Assembly (NCBI GenBank): GCA_947383645.1
Contig: CANDEH010000002.1
Coordinates: forward strand, 1 to 64,000
Reading direction: 5' to 3'
DNA from: an uncultured Clostridia bacterium
GTDB lineage: Bacteria; Bacillota; Clostridia; Oscillospirales; Oscillospiraceae
Length of the DNA stretch: 64,000 nt
Both the position numbers and the translations under genes were made by a program. This document shows positions 57,861 to 64,000 of the stretch, piece after piece (position 1 is the first letter of the stretch; every line of letters begins with the position of its first letter). Below the pieces are notes generated by a model that was given only the letters and a program-made list of their open reading frames with translations, was not told the origin of the DNA and searched no databases.

Positions 57861-58805
57861 ATGAAGCTGGAGCAGATTGAACAGGCCATCATGGTGGCAA
57901 AAACAAGGTCTATCAGTATGGCTGCGGAGAGTCTCTTTATCTCTCAGCCCAATCTCTCCCTCTCCATCAAAAAACTGGAGGAGGAGATCGGCTACCCTAT
58001 TTTCGAGCGGACCAACAAGGGCGTGGAGGTGACGCCCCTGGGACAGAATTTTATTGACCTGGCCACGCTGATTATGCTGCAGATCCGTCAGCTGCAAAAC
58101 ATTGGCAGTTACGCCGCCCGGAAGAGCCAGCAGCTGCTCTCTGTCGCGCATATGCACTACCGCTATGTCAACCACGCGGCGGCGGAGCTGTTCAATAACC
58201 ACTCCGACCAGGAGCTCCGCCTGGAGATTCACGAGGGTATCCGCAGCCAGGTGATCGCCATGGTGGAGGACCGGCTCTGCGACGTGGGTCTCATCGGGAT
58301 GTACAGCCACTTTCACAAGATCACCATTAAGCAGCTGGAGACCAAGGGCATCCAGTACTTTCGCCTCTGCTCCAGCCCGGTGACGGTGCTGATAGGGAAG
58401 GGGAACCCCCTCTACCATGCCGACGTGAGGGAGGTTACCCTGGATATGATGAGGGAGTTCCCCCTGGTCATCTTCGACGAGGTGGAGCTGGGTCCCTATA
58501 CCTCCATTTGGGACACGCTGGGTCTGGACAGCCAGATCACCCGCGTGGTGGTCAGCGAGCGGGCGACCCTGTGTGATATGCTGGACAAGACCCCCTGCTA
58601 CTCCATCGGAGCCACCAACCTGATGGCCTACCAGAATACCGACTACTACGCTGATCGCCGGGCCCTTCGGCTGAAGGACTGCGCAATCACCGGGGAGATC
58701 GGGTGGATCAAGCGCACGGACACCGCCCTCGGCGATCTGGTGGCGGAGTTTTTGCAGATTGTATCCTCCTATTTCACCGTTATGAACGGCGTGATGCCGC
58801 TTTAG
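57861..58805 (+). CDS. LysR-family transcriptional regulator
   Basis: A 314-residue regulator. The N-terminal winged helix (MKLEQIEQAIMVAKTRSISMAAESLFISQPNLSLSIKKLEEEIGYPIFER) is textbook LysR, followed by a periplasmic-binding-protein-like effector domain (about 90-300). It sits just before a C_GCAxxG_C_C family gene, the likely target. ATG 57861 is chosen for GGAAAGGAGAGGC; an earlier in-frame start at 57807 lacks a site. The effector is unknown. Confidence 0.9.
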   Translation: MKLEQIEQAIMVAKTRSISMAAESLFISQPNLSLSIKKLEEEIGYPIFERTNKGVEVTPLGQNFIDLATLIMLQIRQLQNIGSYAARKSQQLLSVAHMHYRYVNHAAAELFNNHSDQELRLEIHEGIRSQVIAMVEDRLCDVGLIGMYSHFHKITIKQLETKGIQYFRLCSSPVTVLIGKGNPLYHADVREVTLDMMREFPLVIFDEVELGPYTSIWDTLGLDSQITRVVVSERATLCDMLDKTPCYSIGATNLMAYQNTDYYADRRALRLKDCAITGEIGWIKRTDTALGDLVAEFLQIVSSYFTVMNGVMPL

Positions 58806-58911
58806 AGGCGGCAATTGAGGCTTTAGCAAGGCAGGGGAATCCTTGCCGTTATCAACAGAAACAGAGAACAGGCCCCGCCTGAAAACCGGGGCGGAACAGG
58901 GAGGAAACACT

Positions 58912-59367
58912 ATGAATCGAGCACAGAGAGCGGTGGAGCTCCACGCTAACGGGGCCAACTGCGGCCAGGCAATTGTCTGCGCCTTTTCCGACATAACAGG
59001 TCTCAGCGAGGAGCTGGGCATGAAGGTCTGCGGTGCGTTCGGCGGCGGCTTTCGCTGCGGAGAGATCTGCGGCGCTGTCAGCGGCGCGGGGGTTGTGCTG
59101 GGTGTTCTCTACCCCCACTCGGAGATCCGGGATATGAAGGCCAAGTCCTTTGTCTCCAAGAAGATGATGGAGTTCGAGCGCCGCTTTCTGGAGCGTTTCC
59201 CGGCCCTCCGCTGCCGGGACATCCGGGATCTGCCGGTAAATCTGGAGGCCAGCCCCACAGCCAAGCGGATGGAGGTCGGCCGGTCCTGCGCGGTGTACAT
59301 CGCGGCGGCGGCGGAGATTTTGGAGGAAATGATTGCGGAGAGTGAGGAGATGGGAGATAAGAGATAG
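58912..59367 (+). CDS. C_GCAxxG_C_C family protein
   Basis: A 151-residue protein with the spaced Cys set of the C_GCAxxG_C_C family (here NCGQAIVCAF, VCGAFGGGFRCGEICGAVSG), typical of anaerobes and thought to bind a metal or redox cofactor; biochemical role unknown. The C-terminus (EEMGDKR) runs into the heptamer repeat tract, which supplies the stop. GGAGGAAAC precedes the ATG. It is probably under the adjacent LysR regulator. Confidence 0.88.
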   Translation: MNRAQRAVELHANGANCGQAIVCAFSDITGLSEELGMKVCGAFGGGFRCGEICGAVSGAGVVLGVLYPHSEIRDMKAKSFVSKKMMEFERRFLERFPALRCRDIRDLPVNLEASPTAKRMEVGRSCAVYIAAAAEILEEMIAESEEMGDKR

Positions 59368-59398
59368 GAGATAAAAGATAGGAGATAAAAGATAGGAG
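59344..59398 (+). repeat. GATAGGA-type heptamer repeat at a gene end
   Basis: Imperfect tandem units (GGGAGATAAGAGATAGGAGATAA and on) covering the stop of the C_GCAxxG_C_C gene and about 30 bp after. The TAG stop codon falls inside a GATAGGA unit. Confidence 0.75.
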
Positions 59399-59401
59399 TG
59401 A

Positions 59402-59590
59402 ATGTGTCCAGCTCCGCTGGATGTATCCGTACTGCCGGTTAACGAGTTCCTGATGAGCGCTGCCCAATACGCCATCGGCAGCTGGATCGACTCGCCGGGC
59501 CACTTCCAGCCCATAATCAACACAGGATGTGGCTGTATCGGTGTCGGCGTGACCCAGCACGACGGCATAACTTGTTTATCGGGGTATTAG
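59402..59590 (+). pseudogene. Fragment of a CAP/SCP-domain gene
   Basis: A 62-codon open stretch reading SAAQYAIGSWIDSPGHFQPIINT then CIGVGVTQHDGITC. The W-x-x-SPGH...N-x-x-x-x-x-GVGV pattern is the C-terminal half of a CAP (SCP/PR-1) domain. The usual N-terminal half, signal peptide and first His/Glu motif are missing. It is flanked by a heptamer repeat and a terminator. Most likely a decayed copy of a secreted-protein gene. Confidence 0.55.
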
Positions 59591-59629
59591 GCCGCGCTAA
59601 TTTATGCGTGCAAGCGAATAACAATCGGT

Positions 59630-59663
59630 AAGGGCCGTCCAGCTTCCTGAACGGCCCTTTTTT
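59630..59663 (+). terminator. Rho-independent terminator
   Basis: AGGGCCGT pairs with ACGGCCCT and is followed by TTTTTT. Confidence 0.85.
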
Positions 59664-59777
59664 GGGTAATAGAAAACAGAGTCCAGGCAGGAGATATGAT
59701 GCCTGAAAACACATCGCATAGCAGAAAACAAAGAATGAATCCCCTCTGTTGGTCCAAATAAGATTCAGGCCCGCTCT

Positions 59778-59806
59778 TTGTGAAATGATATGAGGTGCAG
59801 TATAAT
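59778..59806 (+). promoter_or_regulatory. Possible promoter upstream of the cas operon
   Basis: TTGTGA at 59778-59783, 17-bp spacer, TATAAT at 59801-59806. It overlaps the inverted repeat at 59799-59829. Confidence 0.5.
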
Positions 59807-59829
59807 AGCCGCAGGGCGGCCATTATACT
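59799..59829. promoter_or_regulatory. Inverted repeat over the -10 region upstream of cas genes
   Basis: AGTATAATAGCCGC at 59799-59812 and, reverse-complemented, AGTATAATGGCCGC at 59816-59829 (13 of 14). It contains a TATAAT on each strand, so it could cover divergent start sites or bind a dimeric regulator. Confidence 0.5.
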
Positions 59830-59879
59830 TTGATTTGCACTTTTTTCTGTCCCTTGCGGGGCAACCGAAAAACTGTCTC

Positions 59880-59914
59880 AGTATACCATTCCAGCTTTGC
59901 TTTCATGGTATACT
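59880..59914. promoter_or_regulatory. 10-bp inverted repeat AGTATACCAT/ATGGTATACT upstream of cas genes
   Basis: Perfect arms at 59880-59889 and 59905-59914, 15-bp spacer. Each outer end is a TATACT on its strand. A second, related palindrome lies 50 bp upstream. Operator for cas expression is an inference. Confidence 0.5.
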
Positions 59915-60062
59915 TACATAAAATAGCGCGGACAAAGGGAAAAGGCAAATTGCATCTGACACAATTCAATGCGGCAATTATCGAGGGGAACCCCCTGTAG
60001 GCCGGATTACGCGGCCCTGCTGTTGTGGATTTGAGAGCTTTTTCCGGAAAGGGAGGTTGAAT

Positions 60063-60170
60063 GTGTGGCGCAGGTATTGCAATCCGGCCACAAACAGGAA
60101 CCGCTGCCCCGTTTGTGGCTCCAATAGGGAAGATACTGATGCCCCGGCAGCGGAAGCCGTAGATAAATAG
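60063..60170 (+). CDS. Possible 35-residue zinc-knuckle peptide before cas5
   Basis: GTG start six bases after AAGGGAGG, reading VWRRYCNPATNRN then RCPVCGSNRED. It has one CPVC pair and a further Cys, a half zinc-ribbon pattern. It could be a real small protein or the end of a lost gene. Too short to judge by composition. Confidence 0.3.
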   Translation: MWRRYCNPATNRNRCPVCGSNREDTDAPAAEAVDK

Positions 60171-60236
60171 AAGCGGTAATCACACTTTCTGTCAGCGTTA
60201 CCGTTCCTAAGTCAAAAAGCGAAAGGAGTGAACGCC

Positions 60237-60899
60237 ATGCCGATTTCATTGGAGGTCTGGGGAGACTTCGCCTGTTTTACTCGTCCGGAGATGAAGACGG
60301 AGCGGGTCAGCTACGATGTGATGACGCCGTCCGCAGCCAGGGGACTGCTGGAATCCATCTATTGGCACCCCGGTATGTGCTGGATTATCGACCGGATTCA
60401 TGTCTGTGCCCCCATCCGCTTTACCAACCTGCGGCGAAATGAGGTGAAATCCACCGTCAGTGCCCGAACGGCACGAACCGTGATGGAGCGGGGGAGGGGA
60501 GAGCTGTATCTGGATACCTCCCACGACATCCAGCAGCGGGCGGCCATGCTGCTGCGGGACGTGCGCTATGTCATCGACGCCCATTTTACCATCACGGATC
60601 AGGCGGCGGCCAGCGACAACACCGGAAAATTCCAGGACATTATCAAGCGGCGGATACGGCGGGGACAGTTTTTCAGCCAGCCCTATCTGGGGTGCCGGGA
60701 ATTTCCTGCCCATTTCAGAGCATGTGAGGCGCTGCCCCCCTGCCCGGAGGAACTGCAAGGCGTGCGGGAGCTTGGGTACATGCTCTGGGATCTGGACTAC
60801 TCAGCCCTGAACAACATCACTCCGCTCTTTTTCCGGGCGGCGCTTCGGGACGGAGTTCTGGAGGTCCCCTCCCGGAACAGCGGGGAGGTGATCGGATGA
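60237..60899 (+). CDS. cas5c: CRISPR-associated protein Cas5 (type I-C)
   Basis: In type I-C systems Cas5 cuts the pre-crRNA and caps the 5' end in the Cascade complex. The 220-residue RAMP protein starts MPISLEVWGDFACFTRPEMKTERVSYDVMTPSAARGLLESIYW, the I-C (Dvulg) hallmark, with FTNLRRNEVKS and QPYLGCREFPAHF later. The ATG at 60237 lies eight bases after AAAGGAG; GTG 60228 overlaps that site. It overlaps cas8c by four bases (ATGA). It is the first cas gene here; the usual preceding cas3 is absent in the window. Confidence 0.93.
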   Translation: MPISLEVWGDFACFTRPEMKTERVSYDVMTPSAARGLLESIYWHPGMCWIIDRIHVCAPIRFTNLRRNEVKSTVSARTARTVMERGRGELYLDTSHDIQQRAAMLLRDVRYVIDAHFTITDQAAASDNTGKFQDIIKRRIRRGQFFSQPYLGCREFPAHFRACEALPPCPEELQGVRELGYMLWDLDYSALNNITPLFFRAALRDGVLEVPSRNSGEVIG

Positions 60900-62638
60900 T
60901 CTTACAGGCTCTTGTGGAGCTCTACGAGAATCTTGTCGCACAGGGGAAGGCCCGTCCGGGCTGGAGCGATGCCAAGATCTCCTATGCGCTGTACATCAAC
61001 GATGCCGGGGAACTGGAACAAGTTGTTGATATCAGACAAATGTCAGAGAACGGGAAGGGGAGACCCATACCCCAGATGCGAAAGCTCCCATCGGCTCCAA
61101 CCGGGCGTACTTCTCTGGCGGTTAAACCCGCATTCCTTTGGGATAATGCCAAATATCTTTTGGGAATTGATAATAAGGGAAAGGCGGAGCAAAGCTTGAA
61201 ATGCTTTCAGGGAAGTAAAGCGCTCCACCATCAGCTTCTGGACGGGGTGGATAGTCCGGCCTCCCGAGCGCTGCTGGCCTTTTTTGACCACTGGATCCCG
61301 GAAAAGGCGAGGGAACACCCCGCTCTGACGGACAAGCTGGAGGCTATACTGGCAGGTGCCAATCTGGTATTTCGCTATGAGGGAACATTTGTGCAGGAGG
61401 ATCCCCTGATTCAATCAGCATGGCAGGACCATTATGATGCTGCCGGAGATGGGCCGGAAATGGTGTGTCTGATTACCGGGAAAAAAGGGACAGTGGAGAC
61501 GGTACACCCTTCCATTAAAGGGGTGGCAGGAGCGCAGTCAAGCGGTGCGGCACTGGTGTCATTTAACGGGGACGCATTTTGTTCTTATGGTAAAGAGCAG
61601 AATCTCAACGCCCCCACCAGCAAATATGCGGCCTTTGCCTATACAAGGGCGCTGAAATATCTCTTGAAAGACCGGGAGTATGTGGGACGAATCGGAGATA
61701 CCACGGTTTTGTTTTGGGCGTCAGGCGGACAGCGGGCCTATCAGGGATTCTTTATGGGCGCCCTGTTTGGCGAGCCTGTCACTTATTCCGTCAGCGATCT
61801 GCAAAAAATGATGCTGGATCTGTGTCAAGGGAAACCCGTTCTGTTTGAAGAGACGCACTTGGATCCCAACATGGCGTTTTATGTTTTGGGCCTGTCGCCA
61901 AATGCGGCCCGGCTGTCGGTGCGATTTTTCCTGAAAAACTCCTTTGGGGAATTTGTAAAGAATGTTCAGGCCCACCAGGAACGGCTGAGAATCGTCCGGC
62001 CCGCCTTTGACAAATTTGAGGTGCTGCCCCTCTGGAAACTGCTGGACGAAACCGTGAATCAAAATTCCCGCGACAAGTCCCCATCGCCCGGAATGGCCGG
62101 TGAAACGCTTCGGGCTGTATTGGATAATACGCGCTATCCCTCCACACTCCTCAATGGCGTGCATCTGCGTATCCGGGCGGAACGGAGAATTACCAGAGGC
62201 CGCGCGGCTATCCTTAAGGCATATTATCTGAAGAATCCACATCCTGACATACAAAAGGAGGTTTTAACCGTGTCCCTGCATTCGGACAGCAACAATATTC
62301 CTTACACGCTGGGCCGTCTGTTCTCGGTGCTGGAGGCGATCCAGTCCTCAGCCAATCCCGATATCAACGCCACCATCAAGGATAAATACTTCAACTCCGC
62401 TTCCGCCACGCCCAGCCGGGTGTTTCCAATGCTGATAAACTTAGCCCAAAAGCACCTGCGGAAGCTGGACAAGGGGTGGCGTATCTCCTACAACAGACAG
62501 CTGACAGAACTGACAGCCAAACTGGGAGAGGACTTTCCTGACCGCCTGAGCCTGCCTCAGCAGGGCGCCTTCCAGTTGGGATATTACCACCAGACCCAGG
62601 CCCGCTATACAAAAAAGGAGGAAGCTGAACATGTCTGA
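60896..62638 (+). CDS. cas8c: CRISPR-associated protein Cas8c/Csd1
   Basis: The large subunit of the type I-C Cascade, recognising the PAM. The 580-residue protein starts MILQALVELYENLVAQGKARPGWSDAKISYALYINDAGELEQVVDIR, with LSPNAARLSVRFFLKNSFGEFV (about 340) and the LGRLFSVLEAIQSSANPDINATIKDKYF ending block of Csd1 (about 475), whose C-terminal part can also yield a small subunit by internal initiation in this subtype. It is coupled by overlaps to cas5 and cas7. Length matches the family. Confidence 0.93.
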   Translation: MILQALVELYENLVAQGKARPGWSDAKISYALYINDAGELEQVVDIRQMSENGKGRPIPQMRKLPSAPTGRTSLAVKPAFLWDNAKYLLGIDNKGKAEQSLKCFQGSKALHHQLLDGVDSPASRALLAFFDHWIPEKAREHPALTDKLEAILAGANLVFRYEGTFVQEDPLIQSAWQDHYDAAGDGPEMVCLITGKKGTVETVHPSIKGVAGAQSSGAALVSFNGDAFCSYGKEQNLNAPTSKYAAFAYTRALKYLLKDREYVGRIGDTTVLFWASGGQRAYQGFFMGALFGEPVTYSVSDLQKMMLDLCQGKPVLFEETHLDPNMAFYVLGLSPNAARLSVRFFLKNSFGEFVKNVQAHQERLRIVRPAFDKFEVLPLWKLLDETVNQNSRDKSPSPGMAGETLRAVLDNTRYPSTLLNGVHLRIRAERRITRGRAAILKAYYLKNPHPDIQKEVLTVSLHSDSNNIPYTLGRLFSVLEAIQSSANPDINATIKDKYFNSASATPSRVFPMLINLAQKHLRKLDKGWRISYNRQLTELTAKLGEDFPDRLSLPQQGAFQLGYYHQTQARYTKKEEAEHV

Positions 62639-63527
62639 GCCGATCAAGAACCGCTATGAATTTGTCATCCTGTTCGATGTGGAAAACGGAAATCCCAATG
62701 GAGATCCCGATTCGGGCAACATGCCCCGGGTGGACCCGGAGACCGGCCTGGGCCTGGTCACCGATGTGTGCCTGAAGCGGAAAATCCGCAATTATGTGGA
62801 GACTGTCAAGGAGGATGCGGCCGGCTACCGCATTTACATCAAGGACGGCGTTCCCCTCAACCGCAGCGATGCGGAGGCCTATGCCGAATTGGATGTCACG
62901 GAAAAAACGATTAAGGAGAAGAAAAAGGCCGACCCGGATCTGGATCGGAAGGTTCGGGACTGGATGTGCGCCAATTTCTACGACATCCGTACCTTTGGCG
63001 CCGTGATGACCACCTTTGTGAAGGCGGCGCTCAATTGCGGCCAGGTCCGCGGCCCGGTGCAGCTGGGCTTTGCCCGCAGTGTGGAGCCGGTCATGCCCCA
63101 GGAGATAACCATTACACGAGTGGCCATCACGACGGAGGCCGATGCGGAAAAGAAGGGCACCGAGATGGGGCGAAAGTACATCGTTCCCTACGGCCTCTAC
63201 CGCTGCGAGGGCTATGTCTCCGCCAATCTGGCCCGAAAGACCACCGGCTTTTCTGAGAGCGATCTGGAGCTGCTGTGGGAGGCCATCCTGAACATGTTTG
63301 AGCAGGATCACTCCGCTGCCCGCGGCAAGATGGCAGTGCGGGAGCTGATTATTTTCAAGCACGACTCCGAGCTGGGCTGCGCCCCGGCGTGGAAGCTCTT
63401 TGAGTCGGTCAAGGTGGAGCGAGCGGACGGGGACGCCTCCGCTCCCGCCAGAGCCTACGGCGACTACCGCGTCACGGTGGACGAGTCCGCTCTGCCGGCC
63501 GGCGTCACATGCCGGCGTATGGGATGA
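62631..63527 (+). CDS. cas7c: CRISPR-associated protein Cas7 (Csd2, type I-C)
   Basis: The backbone subunit that coats the crRNA. The 298-residue protein starts with IKNRYEFVILFDVENGNPNGDPDSGNMPRVDPETGLGLVTDVCLKRKIRNYV, the characteristic Csd2 N-terminus, and has GAVMTTFVKAALNCGQVRGPVQL. AAAGGAGG lies before the ATG inside the cas8c end (8-bp overlap). Confidence 0.95.
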   Translation: MSEPIKNRYEFVILFDVENGNPNGDPDSGNMPRVDPETGLGLVTDVCLKRKIRNYVETVKEDAAGYRIYIKDGVPLNRSDAEAYAELDVTEKTIKEKKKADPDLDRKVRDWMCANFYDIRTFGAVMTTFVKAALNCGQVRGPVQLGFARSVEPVMPQEITITRVAITTEADAEKKGTEMGRKYIVPYGLYRCEGYVSANLARKTTGFSESDLELLWEAILNMFEQDHSAARGKMAVRELIIFKHDSELGCAPAWKLFESVKVERADGDASAPARAYGDYRVTVDESALPAGVTCRRMG

Positions 63528-64000
63528 GCTGGCCCGAGGAGGACTGGCTCCTGCTCTCGGGCCTGCAGCACTTCGTCTTCTGCCGCCGCCAGTGGGCGTT
63601 GATCCACATTGAAGACCAGTGGGCAGAAAATTACCGCACCGTGGACGGCCATCTCATGCATGAGCATGTCCACGATCAGAGCTCCCGGGAGAGCCGGGGC
63701 GATTGCCTGATTGTCAGGGGGCTGGCTGTCCACTCGGCGGAGCTGGGTGTATCCGGCCAGTGCGACGCAGTGGAGTTTTACAGGGATCCGGCCGGGGTTC
63801 CTCTGCAAAACCGGGAGGGGCTTTGGCGTCCCTATCCGGTGGAGTACAAGCGGGGCCGGCCGAAGGAGCATGACGCGGATGCGTTGCAGCTGTGTGGACA
63901 GGCCATGTGCCTGGAGGAAATGCTCTGCTGCACCATACCGGAGGGAGCGCTCTACTATGGAGAGCCCCGCCGCCGGACCGCGGTTCAATTTACATCCGAG
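63524..64000 (+). CDS. cas4: CRISPR-associated exonuclease Cas4, 3' end outside window
   Basis: Cas4 trims pre-spacers and selects PAMs with Cas1-Cas2. The visible 159 residues read MSWPEEDWLLLSGLQHFVFCRRQWAL (first cluster Cys in FCRR), GQCDAVEF (metal Asp) and PVEYKRGRPKEHDADALQL (Glu and Lys of the RecB-type nuclease), in family order. The ATG at 63524 overlaps the cas7 stop. The gene is open to the window end, so C-terminal Cys ligands, cas1, cas2 and the array must lie beyond. Confidence 0.93.
   Translation, partial: MSWPEEDWLLLSGLQHFVFCRRQWALIHIEDQWAENYRTVDGHLMHEHVHDQSSRESRGDCLIVRGLAVHSAELGVSGQCDAVEFYRDPAGVPLQNREGLWRPYPVEYKRGRPKEHDADALQLCGQAMCLEEMLCCTIPEGALYYGEPRRRTAVQFTSE

Noticed and set aside
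55809..59021. A 1070-codon minus-strand open frame across leuS and the LysR gene
   Set aside because: It is antisense to clearly coding leuS and LysR, has His/Gly/Val-rich composition typical of the reverse frame of GC-rich genes, and shows no family motifs.

Overview
The window looks like chromosome of a spore-forming, anaerobic, GC-rich (about 60% by eye) Clostridia, most likely an Oscillospiraceae gut relative of Flavonifractor, Lawsonibacter or Pseudoflavonifractor. This rests on SpoIIM next to XerD, the rpoD-dnaG pair, T-box control of tyrS, CsaB, C_GCAxxG_C_C and DUF1858 proteins, frequent TTG/GTG starts behind strong AGGAGG sites, and an OLE RNA locus. It is mostly core chromosome with a few accessory patches. 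The species assignment is inference.

Layout. 1-9.1 kb: end of efp, a zinc-ribbon protein, two kinds of small inverted-repeat elements, a glycosyltransferase-CsaB fusion, an ATPase, and rpoD-dnaG on the minus strand. 9.1-24.3 kb: MATE exporter, phosphopantetheinyl transferase, XRE membrane regulator, a YbaK-type deacylase, murC, CCA-adding enzyme, endonuclease IV, a broken secreted-protein gene, a YjiH-family membrane protein, GNAT, a duplicated-domain lipoprotein, a DMT transporter, and a CbrC-family gene whose leader carries nine perfect heptamer repeats. 24.3-33 kb: a PLP lyase, then the OLE RNA with its partner membrane protein OapA, followed by dxs, tlyA, NAD kinase, argR and recN in tight order. 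33-41 kb: a degenerate M28 peptidase-like membrane protein, a DIP1984 gene interrupted by an in-frame TAG followed by a tRNA-like RNA, a tyrosine T-box leader controlling a reductase gene and tyrS, and a MerR/TipAS regulator. 41-51 kb: spoIIM-xerD, an overlapping pair of unknown genes, a three-module MetH, a SMI1/KNR4 protein, and a DUF1538 membrane protein with a double-PII protein. 51-59 kb: queA, asd, dapA, leuS, a LysR regulator and a C_GCAxxG_C_C protein. 59.4-64 kb: a CAP-domain gene remnant, two palindromic promoter-region elements, and a type I-C CRISPR-Cas operon (cas5-cas8c-cas7-cas4, running off the end) with no cas3 in its usual first position.

The most notable items are the OLE RNA/OapA locus, the tRNA-like RNA behind the broken DIP1984 gene, the heptamer repeats shared by several loci, the matching MerR-type promoters (19-bp spacer) at the MATE gene and at merR, and the cas operon without an adjacent cas3. 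Functions given are family-level readings of the sequence. No searches were run.
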